A DNA stretch of 8,166 nucleotides. Source: Acidobacteriota bacterium. GTDB lineage: Bacteria; Acidobacteriota; Polarisedimenticolia; Gp22-AA2. A model generated the notes under the pieces. It was not told where the DNA came from and searched no databases. It saw only the letters and a program-made list of their open reading frames with translations. Position numbers and translations under genes: made by a program. Positions 6,255 to 8,166 of the stretch are shown in pieces (the stretch's first letter is position 1; each line of letters starts with the position of its first letter). The stretch covers positions 1 through 8,166 of the forward strand of contig JACQNT010000042.1 of assembly GCA_016202915.1 (NCBI GenBank), written 5' to 3'.

Positions 6255-6914
6255 TCAGTTGATCCGCGCGAGGATCTGCCGGGTGTCGGCGAACGGGCGC
6301 CGCTGGAAGGCGCGTAGCTCGGCGCGGCGGGCATCGACGGACAGGGTCTCAAGGTAGGCGATGTGCCGCCGGGCGAGCCGGGCCGCCGCCCGGTAGCGCT
6401 CCTCCCCTTCGCCCGGCCCCGAGCTGTACCTCTCGAAGAGGTGGTGGCGCGCCCAGGCCCGCAGCGCCTCCGTGACCCGGCGGTGCCCCGTCTGCTTCCC
6501 CAGAAAATGCAGGACCATGAGGTACTTGGTCACGCCGGCGTGGTGCTCGAGCTCCAGCAGGCTGATCGGGCGGCCCTGGAGGGCGCGGTGCGCCACCGTG
6601 AGGAGATGGTCGAGCTCCTCGACGAGGACCGCGAAGCCATCGATGTTCACGTCTCCCAGTCCGTCGAGGGGGTTGTGGCGCTCCAGGTGGCGGACCAGGG
6701 CGTCGGGGTAGTAGAGCGACGCCCTCACCCCGGATCGCGACTGACGCACGAGAGTCCTCGCCCCAGGGCCGGACCGCGTGATCTCACTTCCGTAGAAGAG
6801 GCGATAGCCGGCATCACCAACGATGAACGAACCAAGGTCATCAATTACAGGCGGTATGCCGTAACTCCTTTCAATAATTGATTTTATAGTCTCTACGAGG
6901 GACCTCTGTTTCAT
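6255..6914 (-). CDS. Conserved-looking hypothetical protein, function unknown
   Basis: Predicted 219-aa soluble protein that I do not recognise. It has no signal peptide or transmembrane segment. The N-terminal ~45 residues look like a small alpha/beta unit (ends FIVGDAGYRLFYG, 30-42). The middle and C-terminal parts are mostly helical and rich in Arg, His and Leu: LVEELDHLLTVAHRAL (97-112), ISLLELEHHAGVTKYLMVLHFLG (117-139) and HRRVTEALRAWARHHLFERY (144-163). Several histidines and acidic residues in those helices could bind metal, but no known motif is complete. ATG 6914 is the only sensible start and lacks a strong Shine-Dalgarno. The first ~40 codons (about 6800-6914) are markedly AT-rich and use ATA, ATT, GTA and TAT, unlike the GC-rich remainder. 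Its stop is 1 bp from the convergent protease stop, and it is divergent from groES. Coding potential is good because the frame is long and its translation balanced. Confidence 0.72.
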   Translation of the reverse strand: MKQRSLVETIKSIIERSYGIPPVIDDLGSFIVGDAGYRLFYGSEITRSGPGARTLVRQSRSGVRASLYYPDALVRHLERHNPLDGLGDVNIDGFAVLVEELDHLLTVAHRALQGRPISLLELEHHAGVTKYLMVLHFLGKQTGHRRVTEALRAWARHHLFERYSSGPGEGEERYRAAARLARRHIAYLETLSVDARRAELRAFQRRPFADTRQILARIN

Positions 6915-6965
6915 TCAGGCCATCCCGCCATCGGCGACGCCACCCTCCCTCGCCGGGATATATTA

Positions 6966-6994
6966 AGGATATGTCGATCCGGGGCCCCTCTCAA
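6966..6994 (-). promoter_or_regulatory. Candidate sigma-70 promoter of the hypothetical gene
   Basis: Read on the minus strand, TTGAGA (6994-6989, five of six) and TATCCT (6971-6966, four of six) are 17 bp apart, followed by an AT-rich TAATATAT stretch. Transcription would start near 6959, about 45 bases before ATG 6914. The site lies in the spacer shared with the divergent groES promoter. The -10 match is moderate, so this is a candidate only. Confidence 0.4.
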
Positions 6995-7034
6995 CCTGCG
7001 GCTGCCCTGGCGGACCTCCATCGGATCGAACCGC

Positions 7035-7064
7035 TTGACACCCGGAACGATCGCGATCTACTAT
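7035..7064 (+). promoter_or_regulatory. groESL promoter (vegetative type)
   Basis: TTGACA at 7035-7040 is an exact -35 box. The best -10 is TACTAT at 7059-7064, four of six consensus bases, at an 18-bp spacing. The first base of the CIRCE operator coincides with the last base of the -10, so bound HrcA would block RNA polymerase. The -35 is secure; the exact -10 is less so. No heat-shock sigma factor (sigma-32-type) promoter was recognised. Confidence 0.7.
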
Positions 7065-7090
7065 TGGCACTCGGTCGAGGTGAGTGCTAA
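7064..7090. promoter_or_regulatory. CIRCE operator (HrcA binding site)
   Basis: TTGGCACTC at 7064-7072, a 9-base spacer, and GAGTGCTAA at 7082-7090 match the CIRCE consensus TTAGCACTC-N9-GAGTGCTAA at 17 of 18 positions (G in place of A at 7066). CIRCE is bound by the repressor HrcA, whose activity depends on GroEL, so groESL is derepressed when unfolded proteins occupy the chaperonin. It overlaps the -10 and the predicted start region and sits about 78 bp before the groES start. hrcA itself is not in the window. Confidence 0.95.
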
Positions 7091-7168
7091 GGGTCGGGCC
7101 AGAGTCGCAACCGCAGAAATCCAGATTTCACGAACCGTGACCATCCATCTCATCAGGAGGGAAGCGCG

Positions 7169-7456
7169 ATGAAAGTCAAGCCTCTGCACGATCGGGTCCT
7201 CGTCAAGAGGGTGGATCCCGAGGAGAAGGTCAAGGGAGGAATCATCATCCCCGACACGGCCAAGGAGAAGCCGCTCGAGGGGAAGGTCGTGGCGATCGGT
7301 GCCGGGCGGCTCGACGACGACGGCAAGAGGATCCCGCTCGAGGTGAAGGTCGGCGACCGCGTCCTCGTCGGGAAGTACGCCGGCACCGAGATCAAGATCG
7401 AAGACGTGGAGCACGTCATCGTCCGCGAAGACGAAATCCTCGGAGTGATCAGCTGA
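7169..7456 (+). CDS. groES: Co-chaperonin GroES (10 kDa, Cpn10)
   Basis: Predicted 95-aa cytosolic protein that forms the heptameric lid of GroEL and controls ATP-dependent folding. The sequence covers the whole Cpn10 fold: KPLHDRVLVKR (4-14), the mobile loop about 17-33 with GGIIIPDTAKEKP (23-35; I25-I27 are the hydrophobic triplet that contacts GroEL), GKVVAIGAG (38-46), VKVGDRVLVGKYAGTEIK (59-76) and the C-terminal VIVREDEILGVI. Length is standard. ATG 7169 has AGGAGG at 7155-7160, 8 bases upstream. It is the first gene of the groESL operon, behind a vegetative promoter and the CIRCE operator, with a 52-base gap to groEL. Confidence 0.98.
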   Translation: MKVKPLHDRVLVKRVDPEEKVKGGIIIPDTAKEKPLEGKVVAIGAGRLDDDGKRIPLEVKVGDRVLVGKYAGTEIKIEDVEHVIVREDEILGVIS

Positions 7457-7457
7457 T

Positions 7458-7474
7458 CGGGGAACCAGTCCCCG
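7458..7474 (+). promoter_or_regulatory. Small groES-groEL intercistronic hairpin
   Basis: CGGGGA (7458-7463) pairs with TCCCCG (7469-7474) around an ACCAG loop. Just before it, GATCAGCTGATC (7447-7458) is a perfect 12-bp palindrome that covers the groES stop. No T-run follows, so it is not a typical terminator. Intercistronic hairpins in some groESL mRNAs, for example Agrobacterium, are cleavage sites that let groEL mRNA outlast groES mRNA; a similar role here is only a guess. Confidence 0.4.
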
Positions 7475-7508
7475 CCACAAGCGACTACCACAAAGGAGGT
7501 CAGGTTCC

Positions 7509-8166
7509 ATGCCAGCAAAGGACATCATCTACGCGGAGGACTGCCGTCAGGCGATTCTCCGCGGCGTCAACAAGCTGGCCGAGGCGGTCAAGGTCACCCT
7601 TGGCCCCCGCGGCCGCAACGTCGTCCTCGAGAAGAAGTTCGGCTCCCCGACCAGCACCAAGGACGGCGTGACCGTCGCCAAGGAGATCGAACTCGAGGAT
7701 CCCAAGGAGAACCTTGGCGCCCAGCTGGTCCGCGAGGTCGCCAGCAAGACCTCGGAGGTGGCCGGCGACGGCACCACCACGGCCACCGTGCTCGCGCAGG
7801 CGATCTACCGCGAGGGCGTCAAGACGGTGACCGCCGGCGCGAACCCGATGGATCTCAAGAGAGGCATCGAGAAGGCTGTCGAGAGGGTGGTCGAGGAGAT
7901 CAAGACGCTGTCCCGCCCCGTCAGCGGGAAGGCGTTCGCCCAGGTCGGCACCATCTCCGCCAACAACGATGAGACCATCGGCGAGATCCTCGCCCAGGCG
8001 ATGGAGAAGGTCGGCAAGGACGGCGTCATCACGGTGGTAGAGGCGAAGGGCATCGAAACATCCCTAGAAATCGTCGAGGGAATGCAGTTCGATCGAGGCT
8101 ATCTGTGCCCGTACTTCGTCTCCGACGCCGAGCGCATGGAGTGCGTGGTGGAGAATCCCTACATCC
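7509..8166 (+). CDS. groEL: Chaperonin GroEL (60 kDa, Cpn60), 5' part cut by the window end
   Basis: The first 219 codons of a roughly 540-codon gene; the frame is open to the last base. The cytosolic tetradecameric ATPase encapsulates and folds client proteins with GroES. Visible are the equatorial domain (to about 135), the intermediate segment and the start of the apical domain (after about 190). Key features align without gaps to E. coli GroEL: TLGPRGRNV (30-38), TKDGVTVAKEIELED (50-64, ATPase D52), GDGTTTATVLAQ (86-97, with D87) and GTISANNDETIG (147-158), then EGMQFDRGYL. Unusual residues include C12, S49 where Ile is usual, and C200 in YLCPYF where Ser is usual. ATG 7509 has AAAGGAGGT at 7492-7500, a near-perfect ribosome site. 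Co-transcribed with groES under CIRCE control. Confidence 0.98.
   Translation, partial: MPAKDIIYAEDCRQAILRGVNKLAEAVKVTLGPRGRNVVLEKKFGSPTSTKDGVTVAKEIELEDPKENLGAQLVREVASKTSEVAGDGTTTATVLAQAIYREGVKTVTAGANPMDLKRGIEKAVERVVEEIKTLSRPVSGKAFAQVGTISANNDETIGEILAQAMEKVGKDGVITVVEAKGIETSLEIVEGMQFDRGYLCPYFVSDAERMECVVENPYI

Noticed and set aside
4565..6352. 595-codon open frame antisense to the S41 protease
   Set aside because: It mirrors the protease codon pattern, has no recognisable domain or ribosome site, and the opposing gene has catalytic residues, a promoter and a Shine-Dalgarno.
6813..6887. Internal AAAGGAG on the minus strand inside the orphan gene as an alternative start
   Set aside because: No ATG, GTG or TTG follows it in frame at a usable distance; the nearest ATG is out of frame and gives only a short frame with no recognisable features.
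1..8166. CRISPR array, tRNA or rRNA gene, transposase or integrase
   Set aside because: Scanned by eye on both strands: no spaced direct repeats, no tRNA-like T-loop sequence and no recombinase motifs were found.

Overview
This 8.2 kb window is very GC-rich. It reads as a chromosomal housekeeping segment from a Gram-negative, LPS-making bacterium. GroES and GroEL look Acidobacteriota-like by general resemblance, but no search was run, so the phylum is an inference. Seven complete genes and one partial gene are supported. No tRNA, rRNA, CRISPR array or transposase was seen.

Layout. (1) Positions 1-409 are non-coding and unusually rich in inverted repeats: a long bulged hairpin at 14-66, a smaller one at 81-108, and a branched 166-bp palindrome at 200-365. 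(2) 410-2592, plus strand: two glycosyltransferase family 9 genes coupled by an ATGA overlap, a heptosyltransferase I-like gene and waaF, for the LPS inner core. (3) 4472-2583, minus strand: a TatA/TatB-type subunit, tatC and a Kdo/WaaP-family LPS kinase, each overlapping the next. The kinase converges on waaF and their 3' ends overlap by 10 bp. (4) 4473-4681: the divergent spacer, with a perfect 10-bp-stem hairpin and a near-consensus sigma-70 promoter. (5) 4682-6253, plus strand: a membrane-anchored PDZ/S41 C-terminal processing protease with a long extra C-terminal region. (6) 6914-6255, minus strand: an unrecognised 219-aa protein whose stop lies 1 bp from the protease stop and whose first ~40 codons are AT-rich. 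(7) 6915-7168: regulatory spacer with a CIRCE operator. (8) 7169 to the window end: groES and the first 219 codons of groEL.

Functionally, the two heptosyltransferases and the kinase would build and phosphorylate the Kdo-heptose inner core. The Tat genes and the protease are envelope protein export and quality-control functions. groESL is the cytosolic chaperonin under probable HrcA/CIRCE heat-shock control. I see no convincing new multi-gene system. The parts most worth a second look are the structured non-coding DNA at 1-365, the tat/LPS-kinase overlap, and the orphan gene at 6255-6914.
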